A stretch of DNA of 64,000 nucleotides from Butyrivibrio sp. AE2015 (lineage in GTDB: Bacteria; Bacillota; Clostridia; Lachnospirales; Lachnospiraceae): NCBI RefSeq assembly GCF_000420825.1, contig NZ_ATVR01000011.1, positions 1 through 64,000 of the forward strand, read 5' to 3'. This document shows positions 27,160 to 36,653 of the stretch, piece by piece. The number at the start of each line of letters is the position of its first letter. Within the stretch, counting starts at the first letter, position 1. The position numbers and the translations under genes were made by a program. Under the pieces are notes generated by a model, which saw only the letters and a program-made list of their open reading frames with translations, was not told the DNA's origin and made no database searches.

Positions 27160-28670
27160 TTTGAACCTACGCAAATAAGCGGAATTCTCACAGTAAAGGT
27201 TGTTCCTTCTCCTAAAGTACTCTGAACATCAATTGATCCTCTGTGCATAAGGACTGCATTTCTAGCGATTGCCAGTCCAAGGCCGGTACCACCGATCTCT
27301 CTTGAGCGTGACTTGTCAACTCTGTAGAATCTCTCATAAATATGGTCAAGGCTATCTTCAGGAATACCTATTCCGGTATCTATTACCTTTATTGAAAAAT
27401 ACTGATGATCTGCATCAAGCTCAACCTTAACAGTACCGTTTTCTTTGTTGTACTTTATAGCATTCTCAACCAGGTTCATGATCACAAGTGATATTTTAAC
27501 TTCATCAATCTCAGCTGTGATAGCCCTGTTACTCTCAAGTGTGAGGTCTATATTGTGTTTTCTTGCTATAGGACGCATTCTTTTAAGCACTACTTCTGTA
27601 AGACTTACAACATCAACTGATGTGATAGAAAGACCTGATGCTTTTTTGTCCATCTTAACAAGTGCAAGAAGGTCATTGATTATCTTATCTTCCCTATCAA
27701 TCTCTTCACCTATATCAGTCATAAATTCCCTATATACTTCATTGGGTACATCTTCCTGAGATAAAAGAGAATCTGCCAAAACCTTGATAGAAGTTATCGG
27801 GGTCTTAAGCTCATGTGACACGTTGGAAACAAATTCCTGTCTTGAGTCATCAAGCACCTTCATGCGCCTTAACATGGCATTAAAAGCATTGATGATCTGC
27901 TCTGTCTCCAGGTAGTTTGGTCCAACAACAGGCTTATCTGTATAACCGGCTTTAACATCATTGATAGCAGCTGTAATCCTGTCGAAAGGCTTAAGCAGTG
28001 CATATGAAACCAGTGCAGAAAATACAAGGATAATTGTTACGATAAGAGTTTCAAGGGTTGTGGCACGTCTGCTTAAGATTTCAAGCGTATTGGCAATAGT
28101 CTCAGTAGATACGCTTGTCAAAAGAACTCCTCGTACAACCTCATTGGAATTCCCTGCTACAGCTATATCGCCCTCTTCAATAAGTTCAGTTGTTACTATA
28201 GGAGTGATCATCTCAATATAACCATTTGCGCTGTCATATTTTGACAATGTACCCTTGGATCCTGTCTTAAGGCAGTTAACAACCTCTTCAGAAATAATAG
28301 TCTTTCCCTGGCTTATATTGTAGGTATCCTTCACAACCTTAAGATCGTCATTGATAACCATTACACGGCCATCGTAAAGGTTTGCAAGCATATCAAGTTC
28401 CGCATTTATAACCTCTGAAGAAGTATCCTGCAAATAATTATATGTAATAAGATGGTTCGCAAGTATGCGAAGCTGTGTCTGAACTTCCGTTGATTTAACG
28501 TTGACAGCACGATCTTCATAGCTCTGTAATATCAGGGCATGCATAACCAAACAAGAAAGCAATCCCGTAATAGAAACCACTATGAAAAATCGCACTCTTA
28601 GACTCTTGAAAATATTTCTTATTTTGAGCTGAATAGCTATATCTTTTACTTTTGATAAAAAAAGATTCAT
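27156..28670 (-). CDS. Sensor histidine kinase
   Basis: A 504-residue membrane kinase: transmembrane helix (about 25-48), extracellular sensor domain (50-200), second helix (about 205-225), HAMP (about 225-280), HisKA with the phospho-accepting His in SHELKTP, and HATPase with NLVENAIKYN, DTGIGIP and GGTGLGLAIA. The architecture resembles WalK/PhoR-type kinases but lacks a visible PAS domain. It is encoded 15 bp after its response regulator. Confidence 0.92.
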   Translation of the reverse strand: MNLFLSKVKDIAIQLKIRNIFKSLRVRFFIVVSITGLLSCLVMHALILQSYEDRAVNVKSTEVQTQLRILANHLITYNYLQDTSSEVINAELDMLANLYDGRVMVINDDLKVVKDTYNISQGKTIISEEVVNCLKTGSKGTLSKYDSANGYIEMITPIVTTELIEEGDIAVAGNSNEVVRGVLLTSVSTETIANTLEILSRRATTLETLIVTIILVFSALVSYALLKPFDRITAAINDVKAGYTDKPVVGPNYLETEQIINAFNAMLRRMKVLDDSRQEFVSNVSHELKTPITSIKVLADSLLSQEDVPNEVYREFMTDIGEEIDREDKIINDLLALVKMDKKASGLSITSVDVVSLTEVVLKRMRPIARKHNIDLTLESNRAITAEIDEVKISLVIMNLVENAIKYNKENGTVKVELDADHQYFSIKVIDTGIGIPEDSLDHIYERFYRVDKSRSREIGGTGLGLAIARNAVLMHRGSIDVQSTLGEGTTFTVRIPLICVGSK

Positions 28671-28685
28671 ATTTTTATATTAAAA

Positions 28686-29366
28686 TCATCCTTGAAAATA
28701 GTAACCACTGCCCCATTTTGTACGTACATATCTAGGTTCACTTGGGTTACTCTCAAGTTTCTCACGAAGTCTTCTGATATGAACATCAACAGTTCTCTCA
28801 TCCCCCGGGTATTCTGTTCCCCATATAGTGTGCAAAAGTTCTTCTCTTGAGTACACCCTTCCTGCATTAGAAGCAAGATGCTCTAAAAGCTCATACTCTC
28901 TGCTGGTAACATTTATCTCTCTGTCTTTTACAAAGACTCTTCTGTAAGCCTCATTAAGCTTAAGATCACCAAATGTCAAGGTTTTCTCAGGTGCCTGTGA
29001 TCTGCTGGTCCTTCTTATGATTGCCTTGATCCTTGCCTTAACTTCAAGAATATTGAAAGGCTTAGTCATATAATCATCTGCGCCATATTCAAGACCAAGT
29101 ATCTTGTCCATATCATCACCCTTTGCTGTAAGCATGATAATAGGAACATTAGAAAACTCTCTGATCTGCTGACATACTTCAAAGCCTGTAAGTCCGGGAA
29201 GCATCACATCCAGTAGAATAATGTCATAATTGTTAGTTCTGGCCATTTCAAGCGCTGTCTGACCATCATAGGCACAGTCACAGACTATATCATCCTGCTC
29301 CAGGCTAAACTTAATACCTTTAACTATTGCTTTTTCATCATCTACTACAAGTGCTTTCTTACTCAT
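28686..29366 (-). CDS. OmpR/PhoB family response regulator
   Basis: A 226-residue regulator. The receiver domain (1-120) has VDDEKAI, the phospho-acceptor in ILLDVMLPG, and TKPFN. The winged-helix DNA-binding domain (about 130-225) ends in the usual RTVDVHIRRLREK and RGSGYYF-like segments (WGSGYYFQ). It pairs with the kinase immediately downstream. The target genes are not evident. Confidence 0.95.
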   Translation of the reverse strand: MSKKALVVDDEKAIVKGIKFSLEQDDIVCDCAYDGQTALEMARTNNYDIILLDVMLPGLTGFEVCQQIREFSNVPIIMLTAKGDDMDKILGLEYGADDYMTKPFNILEVKARIKAIIRRTSRSQAPEKTLTFGDLKLNEAYRRVFVKDREINVTSREYELLEHLASNAGRVYSREELLHTIWGTEYPGDERTVDVHIRRLREKLESNPSEPRYVRTKWGSGYYFQG

Positions 29367-29389
29367 TACTTCTCCGCTTTCTAAAACTG

Positions 29390-30007
29390 TTAAACTGTAA
29401 TATATTCCTTTATTTTAGAAAAAAGTTTATCCTTAATGCCTGACACTTTCATAATATCTTCAATGCAGGTAAAATTCCCATTCTGCTCCCGGTAATCGAC
29501 TATCTTACCGGCAACCTTCTCCCCAATTCCAGGAATAGTCTTAAGTTCCTCCTTTGTGGCTTTGTTAATATTTATAAGTCCATTGCTGCTAAAACTATCA
29601 GTGCTGTCAGTATTTTCTGCAACAAGGCCATTTTTAACTTCGTCTTTAGTTGGAATCATGAGTTTGGTGCCATCCTCGACTACGGCAGCAAGATTAACAT
29701 AAGTATCATCTGCGCCATCGACGAAACCACCTGCCGCTTTTACTGCATCATCTGCTCTCGAAGCAGGAGGTAATTCATAAACACCAGGACAAACAACTGC
29801 ACCACAAACATACACCACAATATTTTCCTGCTCTATCAGAGCAACTGTAGCGCAATCCCCCGTGCTGCAATTCCCATCAGAAATATCTTCAGACCCCTCA
29901 TCATTCATAGTATCACTAAGAACTATATCCGAATCATATCCGGCATTTGTACACCCAGCCAAAGTAAAAGCCATAGTGCAATAAAATATAAATATAAACC
30001 TACGCAT
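29390..30007 (-). CDS. comEA: ComEA-like helix-hairpin-helix lipoprotein
   Basis: A 205-residue exported protein with lipobox LAGC near residue 19, an SLBB domain (about 63-125, VVYVCGAVVCPGVYELP) and a C-terminal double helix-hairpin-helix (about 143-205, ININKATKEELKTIPGIG). This is the ComEA layout, a surface DNA receptor feeding ComEC. The ribosome binding site AGGAGG lies in a small hairpin (TTCCTC-TTAG-GAGGAA), which may lower translation. Confidence 0.88.
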   Translation of the reverse strand: MRRFIFIFYCTMAFTLAGCTNAGYDSDIVLSDTMNDEGSEDISDGNCSTGDCATVALIEQENIVVYVCGAVVCPGVYELPPASRADDAVKAAGGFVDGADDTYVNLAAVVEDGTKLMIPTKDEVKNGLVAENTDSTDSFSSNGLININKATKEELKTIPGIGEKVAGKIVDYREQNGNFTCIEDIMKVSGIKDKLFSKIKEYITV

Positions 30008-30085
30008 GTTTTCCTCCTAAGAGGAACCCCGCCATGCTTTTTTATTCTAGTCGATTAAAAAAAATTACGCAAGCACAAACAAAAA

Positions 30086-31576
30086 TTAATCGCTCTCTTC
30101 TGTAAGACCGTCTGTAACATCAAGATCTGTAGGATCAGGAAGAGTTTCTTCTTCAAAAGCTGTACCTGTAACCTGAGTCATGATATTCTCAGATACATTT
30201 TTCAAAGTAGAATTACAATCATCTCCATTCCAGATCTTGGTAAATGCGATTTCAAGTTCCATCCAGAGGTTACTTGTCTCTATAGTTTTTGGCATAGGTA
30301 CTGAATCTGCATAAACTTCAGTAAAGGTATCAAGGTTTTTATCCTCATAGTTTACGCCAAAGTGAGCCGCCGGCTTTCCTCCAAGCTTATAAATATCACC
30401 TGAATTATCATTTAAGAGATATCTTGCAAAAGAATTAGCTTCTGTAGGGTGCTCAGAGTATCCGTTAACAACAATGCAGTCTGTAACTGACATGGTTCTT
30501 GTCTTGTAATCTGAAGTTATATCGGGAATGTCAGCAACTTCAAAATCATATTCACATTCTCCGGAAGCCTTAGCCGCTTCAATCTTAGACAGGATATCTG
30601 TTGTAGCAACAGTAAATACGATCTTGCCATCAATAAAGTCCTGAACGATCTGGTCATAATCAATTTCTTTTGCATCAATGGCAAAGAACTGGTTAAGCTG
30701 CTGATATATCTTCATGCAACTGATGGTATCTGAATTGTAAATATCGATAAGACTTACATCATCTCCTGCCTTACCGCCTACATTCATGTAGTTTCCAACA
30801 AAGAAATAATTATAGAAAATATCTGTAACATCCCATTTAAACACAGCTTCAACCTGATCAGGCGCGTTATAGCTCTGAGCAAATTTCAAAATATCTGCAA
30901 TAGTATGAGGAATCTTTTCCTCAACTCTAGCCTGAACCTCTTTGTCTGAAATAGCAGAGTCCTCATCTCCATCAGCCTCAGCCACAGCTTCTGCAGAGCT
31001 GTCCTCTGATGCTTCCTCTTCTGCTTCCTCGCCCTCTGCCATGTCAGCCTCAGCCTGCAGTTCTTCTCTTACCATATTCTCAAGGTATGTCTTGTTATAG
31101 ACTAGTGAACTTGTCTCATAATAGAAAGGATAGGCTATAAGTCTTCCATTATAAGTAACAGAATTAACTGCAGATGTAGGGAAAGTCTCCTCATCAAGGA
31201 AGTCAGCTCCATTGTCAATCTCAAGAGCAAGTCCTGCCAAATAAGCCTTTTCAAGGGAATCATTTGTTATTATATAAAGATCAGGATAATTATCATCTTC
31301 AAGAGAAGCCTTATTGATAGCTTCAAGATATTCAAGACCTGATACAAGTACAGGCTCGATACGCACTCTGCTACGCGATTCAGAATAAGCAACCGCTTTA
31401 TTCTGAAGGTATGGAGTAAGCGCATCGTCCGTGTACCATATTCTTACAGTTGTCTTGTTCAGATTAAAAAGAGAATGATCCTCAAACACGCTCTGTTTGG
31501 ACTGCGCGTAAAGAATCGTACCAGATAACATACAAAGTATTAAAACAATAGAAAAAACCTTAACTCTTAATCTCAT
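30086..31576 (-). CDS. Extracellular solute-binding protein, orphan
   Basis: A 496-residue exported protein of the ABC family-1 binding-protein type. It has a hydrophobic signal segment (about 6-25) without a clear lipobox, a TVRIWYTDD-type first strand, YPDLYIITND and a C-terminal helical half. An acidic insertion (about residues 175-220, mostly Glu/Ala/Asp) interrupts the domain. No permease or ATPase gene is nearby. The start at 31576 gives an ATGA overlap with argD and uses AGGAG in the end of argD. The ligand is unknown. Confidence 0.75.
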   Translation of the reverse strand: MRLRVKVFSIVLILCMLSGTILYAQSKQSVFEDHSLFNLNKTTVRIWYTDDALTPYLQNKAVAYSESRSRVRIEPVLVSGLEYLEAINKASLEDDNYPDLYIITNDSLEKAYLAGLALEIDNGADFLDEETFPTSAVNSVTYNGRLIAYPFYYETSSLVYNKTYLENMVREELQAEADMAEGEEAEEEASEDSSAEAVAEADGDEDSAISDKEVQARVEEKIPHTIADILKFAQSYNAPDQVEAVFKWDVTDIFYNYFFVGNYMNVGGKAGDDVSLIDIYNSDTISCMKIYQQLNQFFAIDAKEIDYDQIVQDFIDGKIVFTVATTDILSKIEAAKASGECEYDFEVADIPDITSDYKTRTMSVTDCIVVNGYSEHPTEANSFARYLLNDNSGDIYKLGGKPAAHFGVNYEDKNLDTFTEVYADSVPMPKTIETSNLWMELEIAFTKIWNGDDCNSTLKNVSENIMTQVTGTAFEEETLPDPTDLDVTDGLTEESD

Positions 31577-32772
31577 AAACTCCTCAGACATGAATCAAGT
31601 ATACCTATCATGTCATCCACATTTTCCTTGGTTATCACAAGAGGAGGTACAAAACGGATGATATTAGGCCCTGCATTTATCAGAATAAGGCCATTTTCAA
31701 GTGCCTTATTGATAACATCAGCCACAGGTCTGTCAAATACAAGTCCCTGCATAAGTCCCATTCCTCTTCTGCACGTAATGAAGTCATAGCGTCCAGCAAG
31801 CTCATCCAAGCGCTCTTCAAGATATGGAGCCACCTCATTCACATTCTCTATTATATTGTCCTGTTTAAATAAATCAAGTACTTTGCCCACTGCTGCACAT
31901 GCAAAAGGATTGCCGCCGTAAGTAGTACCATGGTCACCTGCAACGAGAGAATTAGCCCCTACTTTTTCAGTCATAAGGAATGCTCCTACAGGTACTCCAC
32001 ATCCAAGGGCCTTGGCCGTTGTCATGATATCAGGTTTTACTCCATATTTCTGCCATGCAAACATATATCCTGTCCTGCCCATACCGCACTGTATCTCATC
32101 AAGGATAAGAAGGATATCTCTTTCATCGCAGAGCTTTCTTATCTTTGTAAGGAATTCCTCTGTTGCCGGATAAATTCCGCCTTCTCCCTGTACCGTCTCA
32201 AGAATTATAGCGCAGGTCTTATCATTCACCTGTGAAAGAACGCTTTCAAAGTCATTTAGATCAGCAAACTTTATATTTCCGATCATAGGCTCAAAAGCCT
32301 CTCTGTAGTGAGGATTTCCTGTTACTGAAAGCGCTCCGAAGGTCCTGCCGTGGAAAGAATGGTTCATGGCGATTATCTCATGATCAGTTTTTCCATCCTT
32401 TAAAAACGCATACTTTCTGGCAGCCTTAAGTGCGCCTTCGACTGCTTCCGCGCCGCTGTTTGTAAAAAAGACTCTGTCCATTTTTGACACTTCTTTTAAC
32501 TTCTTAGCTGCTTCTATAGCCGGCACATTATAATAATAATTTGATGTATGGAGAACCTTATCGATCTGAGCTTTTAAGGCGTCATTGTATTCCTTGTTAT
32601 TGTAACCAAGGGCAAAAACAGCAATACCTGCCACAAAGTCAAGGTACTTTTTTCCATCGATATCATATAGGTACACTCCATCGCCCTTTTCAAGGACAAT
32701 CTGATATCTGTTATATGTATGAAGCAGCGCTTTCTCAGCCTCTTCGATATATGATTTCATCTTTTCGCTCAT
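31573..32772 (-). CDS. argD: Acetylornithine aminotransferase
   Basis: A 399-residue class-III PLP aminotransferase converting N-acetylglutamate semialdehyde to N-acetylornithine. It shows FTNSGAEAVEGALK, FHGRTFG, LDEIQCGMGRTG and the PLP-lysine segment TTAKALGCG. Length is typical. It lies in the leftward arginine operon after argB. Its gene end carries the ribosome binding site of the following solute-binding protein. Confidence 0.95.
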   Translation of the reverse strand: MSEKMKSYIEEAEKALLHTYNRYQIVLEKGDGVYLYDIDGKKYLDFVAGIAVFALGYNNKEYNDALKAQIDKVLHTSNYYYNVPAIEAAKKLKEVSKMDRVFFTNSGAEAVEGALKAARKYAFLKDGKTDHEIIAMNHSFHGRTFGALSVTGNPHYREAFEPMIGNIKFADLNDFESVLSQVNDKTCAIILETVQGEGGIYPATEEFLTKIRKLCDERDILLILDEIQCGMGRTGYMFAWQKYGVKPDIMTTAKALGCGVPVGAFLMTEKVGANSLVAGDHGTTYGGNPFACAAVGKVLDLFKQDNIIENVNEVAPYLEERLDELAGRYDFITCRRGMGLMQGLVFDRPVADVINKALENGLILINAGPNIIRFVPPLVITKENVDDMIGILDSCLRSL

Positions 32773-32816
32773 AGCTTAAGTTCTCCCTTATTATTATGTT
32801 TTTTTGCTGCTACTTC

Positions 32817-33689
32817 TTAGTCAGCTGTAAACATTGTTCCAACACCCTTGTTGGTAAATATTTCCAAAAGCAGGCAATGTGCTATTCTTCCATCCAGGAT
32901 ATGAACGCTGTTAACGCCCTGTCTTATGGCATCTGTGCAGTTGTTGAGTTTTGGAAGCATTCCTCCGCCTATATTTCCACCAGCAATAAGGGCATCTGCC
33001 TCCGAACATGTAAGTCTTGACAGGAATGATGATGGATCGTTTATATCTTTATAAACACCTTCTATATCAGTCAAAAATGCGAGTTTGTCTGCCCCAACAG
33101 CCTTAGCGATGGCACATGCCGCATCATCTGCATTGATATTGTAGGTATCAAAATTATCATCAAATCCAATAGGTGCAATGACAGGGAGATACTCATTATC
33201 AATAAGGTCAAATAAGACCTTCGGATCAACCTTGTCGATCTCACCAACATAGCCAATATCCTTGCCATCTGAATATTTCTTTTTAACATGCAAAAGACCT
33301 GAGTCTTTTCCGCTTATACCTATGGCCTTTACTCCAAGCTCCTGAACCATCGTAACCAGCTGCTTATTTACTCTGCCAAGGACCATCTCGGCTATTTCCA
33401 TAGTCTCTGCATCAGTCACTCTAAGTCCGTTTACGAACTGGGCCTCTTTTCCCACTTTTGAAACCCAGGAACTGATGGCCTTTCCACCGCCATGTACAAT
33501 GATCGGTTTAAGTCCTACAAGCTTTAAAAGAGTAACGTCTGTTATTACACTCTTTTGAAGTTCCTCGTTGCTCATGGCACTACCGCCATACTTGACAACG
33601 ATGATCTTCTTATTGAATTTCTGAATATATGGAAGGGCCTCAACCAGTACTTCTGCTTTTTTTAATACACTTTCCATATCCTTATCCAT
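32817..33689 (-). CDS. argB: Acetylglutamate kinase
   Basis: A 290-residue amino-acid kinase phosphorylating N-acetylglutamate. Motifs include [37 protein letters not shown] and [14 protein letters not shown] precedes the ATG. It is 12 bp after argJ in the operon. Confidence 0.96.
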   Translation of the reverse strand: MDKDMESVLKKAEVLVEALPYIQKFNKKIIVVKYGGSAMSNEELQKSVITDVTLLKLVGLKPIIVHGGGKAISSWVSKVGKEAQFVNGLRVTDAETMEIAEMVLGRVNKQLVTMVQELGVKAIGISGKDSGLLHVKKKYSDGKDIGYVGEIDKVDPKVLFDLIDNEYLPVIAPIGFDDNFDTYNINADDAACAIAKAVGADKLAFLTDIEGVYKDINDPSSFLSRLTCSEADALIAGGNIGGGMLPKLNNCTDAIRQGVNSVHILDGRIAHCLLLEIFTNKGVGTMFTAD

Positions 33690-33701
33690 AGTAAGTCCTC
33701 C

Positions 33702-34925
33702 TTATGACCTGTAATCGGCATTGATCTTCACATAATCATATGTGAGATCACATCCCCATGCTGTTGCCGACTCGTTACCTTCATGCATATCCACAAGTAC
33801 TGTTACAGCATCAGCCTTCATGATCTGAAGTGCCTTATCTTCATCAAAATCAAGTGGTGTTCCCATATGAAATACTTCTATCTTGCCATTTGCGCTCTCA
33901 AAGAAAAGTTCCACATCGTTCTGATCAAAGATAGCGCCTGAATATCCCATGGCACAAAGAAATCTTCCAAAATTGGCATCACAGCCGTAGATAGCTGCTT
34001 TTGAAAGATTTGATCCAACAATTGCTCTTGAAAGAGTTCTTGCGTCTGCTTTACTTTTTGCATTTACAACTTTTGCTTCAAAGAGCTTTGTTGCTCCCTC
34101 ACCATCAGAAGCCATCTTCTTTGCAAGAAATGTGCAGACATAGGAAAGAGCTTCTTTAAACTTTTTATAATTATCATTTTTCTCGCTGATGCAGTCATTT
34201 CCTGCAAGTCCATTTGCCATACACAAGAGAGTATCGTTGGTTGAGGTATCACCATCAACTGTTATCATATTAAAAGAGTCTGCTACTACGTCTTTTACCG
34301 CTTCCTGAAGCAGTGATTTCTCAATCTTAAGATCGGTAGATAAAAATGCAAGCATGGTGCACATATTGGGATGGATCATTCCTGATCCCTTGCTCATGCC
34401 TCCAAGAGTGATCTCCTTACCATCAATATCAAAGGTCACGGCAATCTCTTTGTTAACCGTATCAGTTGTCATTATGGCCTTTGAAGCTGCAGTTCCTGCT
34501 TCAATACTGTCATCAAGACTTTCGCTCATCTTAGATACGCCAAGTGTCATCTTATCTACAGGAAGCTGCATTCCAATTACACCGGTAGATGCGACGCCAA
34601 CTGATAAATATTCAACTCCAAGGCTCTTTTCAACTGCCTTTGCCACCGCCTCGCATGCGTCAAATCCCTCTTTCCCTGTACATGCATTGGCAATTCCTGA
34701 ATTGATCACAACTGCCTGCATAGTACTACCGGATTCAACTATTTTTTTATCCCACTGGACACATGCAGCCTTTACCACATTGGAAGTAAAGGTTCCTGCG
34801 CACACACAGGGCTCTGTGGAATATATAAGTGCCATATCAGTCCTGTCTTTATACTTGATACCTGCTTCGCAGCTTGCCGCCTTAAATCCTTTTGCTGCTG
34901 TAATACCACCTGTTATCTCTTTCAT
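33702..34925 (-). CDS. argJ: Glutamate N-acetyltransferase / N-acetylglutamate synthase
   Basis: A 407-residue ArgJ. The autoproteolysis site is seen in ATMLAFL-like sequence CTMLAFLSTD, and AVVINSGIANACTG, GMSKGSGMIHPNM and DGDTSTNDT are family motifs. It recycles the acetyl group from N-acetylornithine to glutamate and may also use acetyl-CoA. It is 8 bp after the GNAT gene. Confidence 0.95.
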   Translation of the reverse strand: MKEITGGITAAKGFKAASCEAGIKYKDRTDMALIYSTEPCVCAGTFTSNVVKAACVQWDKKIVESGSTMQAVVINSGIANACTGKEGFDACEAVAKAVEKSLGVEYLSVGVASTGVIGMQLPVDKMTLGVSKMSESLDDSIEAGTAASKAIMTTDTVNKEIAVTFDIDGKEITLGGMSKGSGMIHPNMCTMLAFLSTDLKIEKSLLQEAVKDVVADSFNMITVDGDTSTNDTLLCMANGLAGNDCISEKNDNYKKFKEALSYVCTFLAKKMASDGEGATKLFEAKVVNAKSKADARTLSRAIVGSNLSKAAIYGCDANFGRFLCAMGYSGAIFDQNDVELFFESANGKIEVFHMGTPLDFDEDKALQIMKADAVTVLVDMHEGNESATAWGCDLTYDYVKINADYRS

Positions 34926-34933
34926 ATATCACC

Positions 34934-35377
34934 TCATTTATTAAATATAGTCAGATTACCTTCATTTAAAGCAAAATCGTAATAATTGAGATCAGTTCTT
35001 AATGTCCATCCCATTTTCTGCCAGAACTTATTGCCAACTGTATTTGTAACAAAAGCATTCAGGCAGACCTTATTGATCTTTTCTTTTTTTAGCTGCTCAC
35101 AGCAAAACTCAACCATTTTTTTGCCGATTCCATGCATTCTGTACTTTTCACTTACGCATACATGATAAAGACAGGCCCTTCGTCCATCATGTCCACATAA
35201 AATAGCACCGACTATCTTTCCATCCTCCACATCAACTGCGCTTGTGGTGGGATTTCTTTTTAAAAACATCTCTACGCCTTCTTTAGTATCGTCAATTGAA
35301 CGGATTCCAAAACCATGTATCGACATCCAGAGCGCGTATACTTCATCATAATCATCAATCGTCATTGTACGAACCAT
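34934..35377 (-). CDS. GNAT acetyltransferase in the arginine operon
   Basis: A 147-residue GNAT protein. The acetyl-CoA loop is in HVCVSEKYRMHGIGKKMV, and the beta4 strand region is VGAILCGHDGRRACL. Lying between argC and argJ, it could be a short-form N-acetylglutamate synthase feeding the acetyl cycle, but this is inferred from position only and the substrate is not shown. The upstream ribosome binding site is weak. Confidence 0.8.
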   Translation of the reverse strand: MVRTMTIDDYDEVYALWMSIHGFGIRSIDDTKEGVEMFLKRNPTTSAVDVEDGKIVGAILCGHDGRRACLYHVCVSEKYRMHGIGKKMVEFCCEQLKKEKINKVCLNAFVTNTVGNKFWQKMGWTLRTDLNYYDFALNEGNLTIFNK

Positions 35378-35404
35378 AGTTTCACCAGCTTTTCTTTTTA
35401 TTTA

Positions 35405-36457
35405 TTAGGGGAAGCAGGGAACAATCTCAAGTCCCATACTCTCTTTAAGACCAAAGGCAATATTCATATTCTGAACCGCCTGTCCCGCAGCACCCTTTAC
35501 AAGGTTGTCGATGGCACCCATCATGATTATTCTTCCGGTACGCTCATCGATCTTAAATCCAATATCTACAAAATTACTGCATTCTACCCATCTTGTTTCA
35601 GGATAAACGCCATCCTCAAGAAGTCTTATAAAATACTCATTCTTGTAATATTTTTCATATGCAGCTCTTATATCCATAGCGCTTGGAAGCTTGCCATCCT
35701 TCTTTATAAGAGATGCGTACTCTGTTGCAAGTATTCCTCTGTTCATAGGAACAAGGTGAGGTGTGAAGTTTAACACAAGCTCTTTTCCCGCAGCGTAGCC
35801 CAGCTGTTCTTCTATCTCAGGAGTATGTCTGTGTGTAGCTACTCCATATGGTTTGCAGCTCTCATTGACTTCACAGTAGAGATTTGCAACCTTAGCACCT
35901 CTTCCAGCTCCGGAAACACCACTTAAGGCATCAATTATCAGAGAATCAGGATCAATAAGTTCTTCTTTAATAAGAGGATATGCTGTAAGGATCGAACAGG
36001 TCGTATAGCATCCCGGATTTGCAATGATCCTTGCATTCTTTATCTTATCTCGATTTATTTCGCACAGACCATATACAGCTTCATTTATATATTCAGGAGC
36101 TTTATGTTCTATCTTGTACCATTTCTCATATATAGATACATCTTTTAACCTGAAATCAGCTGACAGATCTATTACCTTCACCTTATTTAATATAGTTTCA
36201 TTGATCAGTGATGCACAAAGTCCCTGAGGAGTTGCTGTGAAAATAACATCTACCTCATCTGAAAGCTTATCCATGTTGTCGTCCATGCATTTTGCATCTA
36301 CCAATTTAAAAAGGTTTCCATATATACTACTGTACTTCTCATCTATGTAGCTTCTGGACCCATACCAAACAACTTCTGCTTCAGGATGTCCCTGCAGTAA
36401 TCTCACAATTTCTGCGCCTGCATATCCGGTTGCACCAATGATTCCTACTTTTATCAT
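35405..36457 (-). CDS. argC: N-acetyl-gamma-glutamyl-phosphate reductase
   Basis: A 350-residue NADPH-dependent reductase. GIIGATGYAGAEIVRLL is the dinucleotide fold, and the catalytic Cys is in NPGCYTTC. HRHTPEIEEQLG and HLVPMNRGI follow. It is the first gene of the leftward arginine operon, with AGGAGG 10 nt before the ATG and its own promoter. Confidence 0.96.
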   Translation of the reverse strand: MIKVGIIGATGYAGAEIVRLLQGHPEAEVVWYGSRSYIDEKYSSIYGNLFKLVDAKCMDDNMDKLSDEVDVIFTATPQGLCASLINETILNKVKVIDLSADFRLKDVSIYEKWYKIEHKAPEYINEAVYGLCEINRDKIKNARIIANPGCYTTCSILTAYPLIKEELIDPDSLIIDALSGVSGAGRGAKVANLYCEVNESCKPYGVATHRHTPEIEEQLGYAAGKELVLNFTPHLVPMNRGILATEYASLIKKDGKLPSAMDIRAAYEKYYKNEYFIRLLEDGVYPETRWVECSNFVDIGFKIDERTGRIIMMGAIDNLVKGAAGQAVQNMNIAFGLKESMGLEIVPCFP

Positions 36458-36486
36458 CTTCTTGAAACCTCCTATAAACTTTTTTC

Positions 36487-36515
36487 AGTATACGACCTAT
36501 AAAAAAAATATGCAA
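36487..36515 (-). promoter_or_regulatory. argC promoter
   Basis: On the minus strand TTGCAT (36510-36515) and TATACT (36487-36492) are separated by 17 bp, just upstream of the argC ribosome binding site. Confidence 0.7.
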
Positions 36516-36524
36516 CAGAAAATA

Positions 36525-36570
36525 TAAATATTTATGCATGTTTTTAATTATTTTTAAATATTTATACATT
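36525..36570. promoter_or_regulatory. Pair of ARG-box-like sites
   Basis: TAAATATTTATGCATG (36525-36540) and TAAATATTTATACATT (36555-36570) are near-identical 16-mers 30 bp apart, or about three helical turns. They lie between the divergent argC and argG promoters. AT-rich sites with TGCAT ends fit ArgR operators. The ArgR assignment is inference; no argR gene is in the window. Confidence 0.55.
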
Positions 36571-36575
36571 TTTGG

Positions 36576-36604
36576 TTGCATTTTGTGCATAAAGGGTTTA
36601 TATT
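36576..36604 (+). promoter_or_regulatory. argG promoter
   Basis: TTGCAT (36576-36581) and TATATT (36599-36604) are 17 bp apart, and GAGGAG lies 6 nt before the argG ATG. Confidence 0.65.
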
Positions 36605-36653
36605 ATGATAAAACAAATTCGTGAAAACATAAAAGAAAGACGAGGAGAGAAAA

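Noticed and set aside
34354-34944. A 196-codon plus-strand frame opposite argJ
   Set aside because: It is antisense to a well-conserved enzyme gene and has no start signal or recognisable domain.
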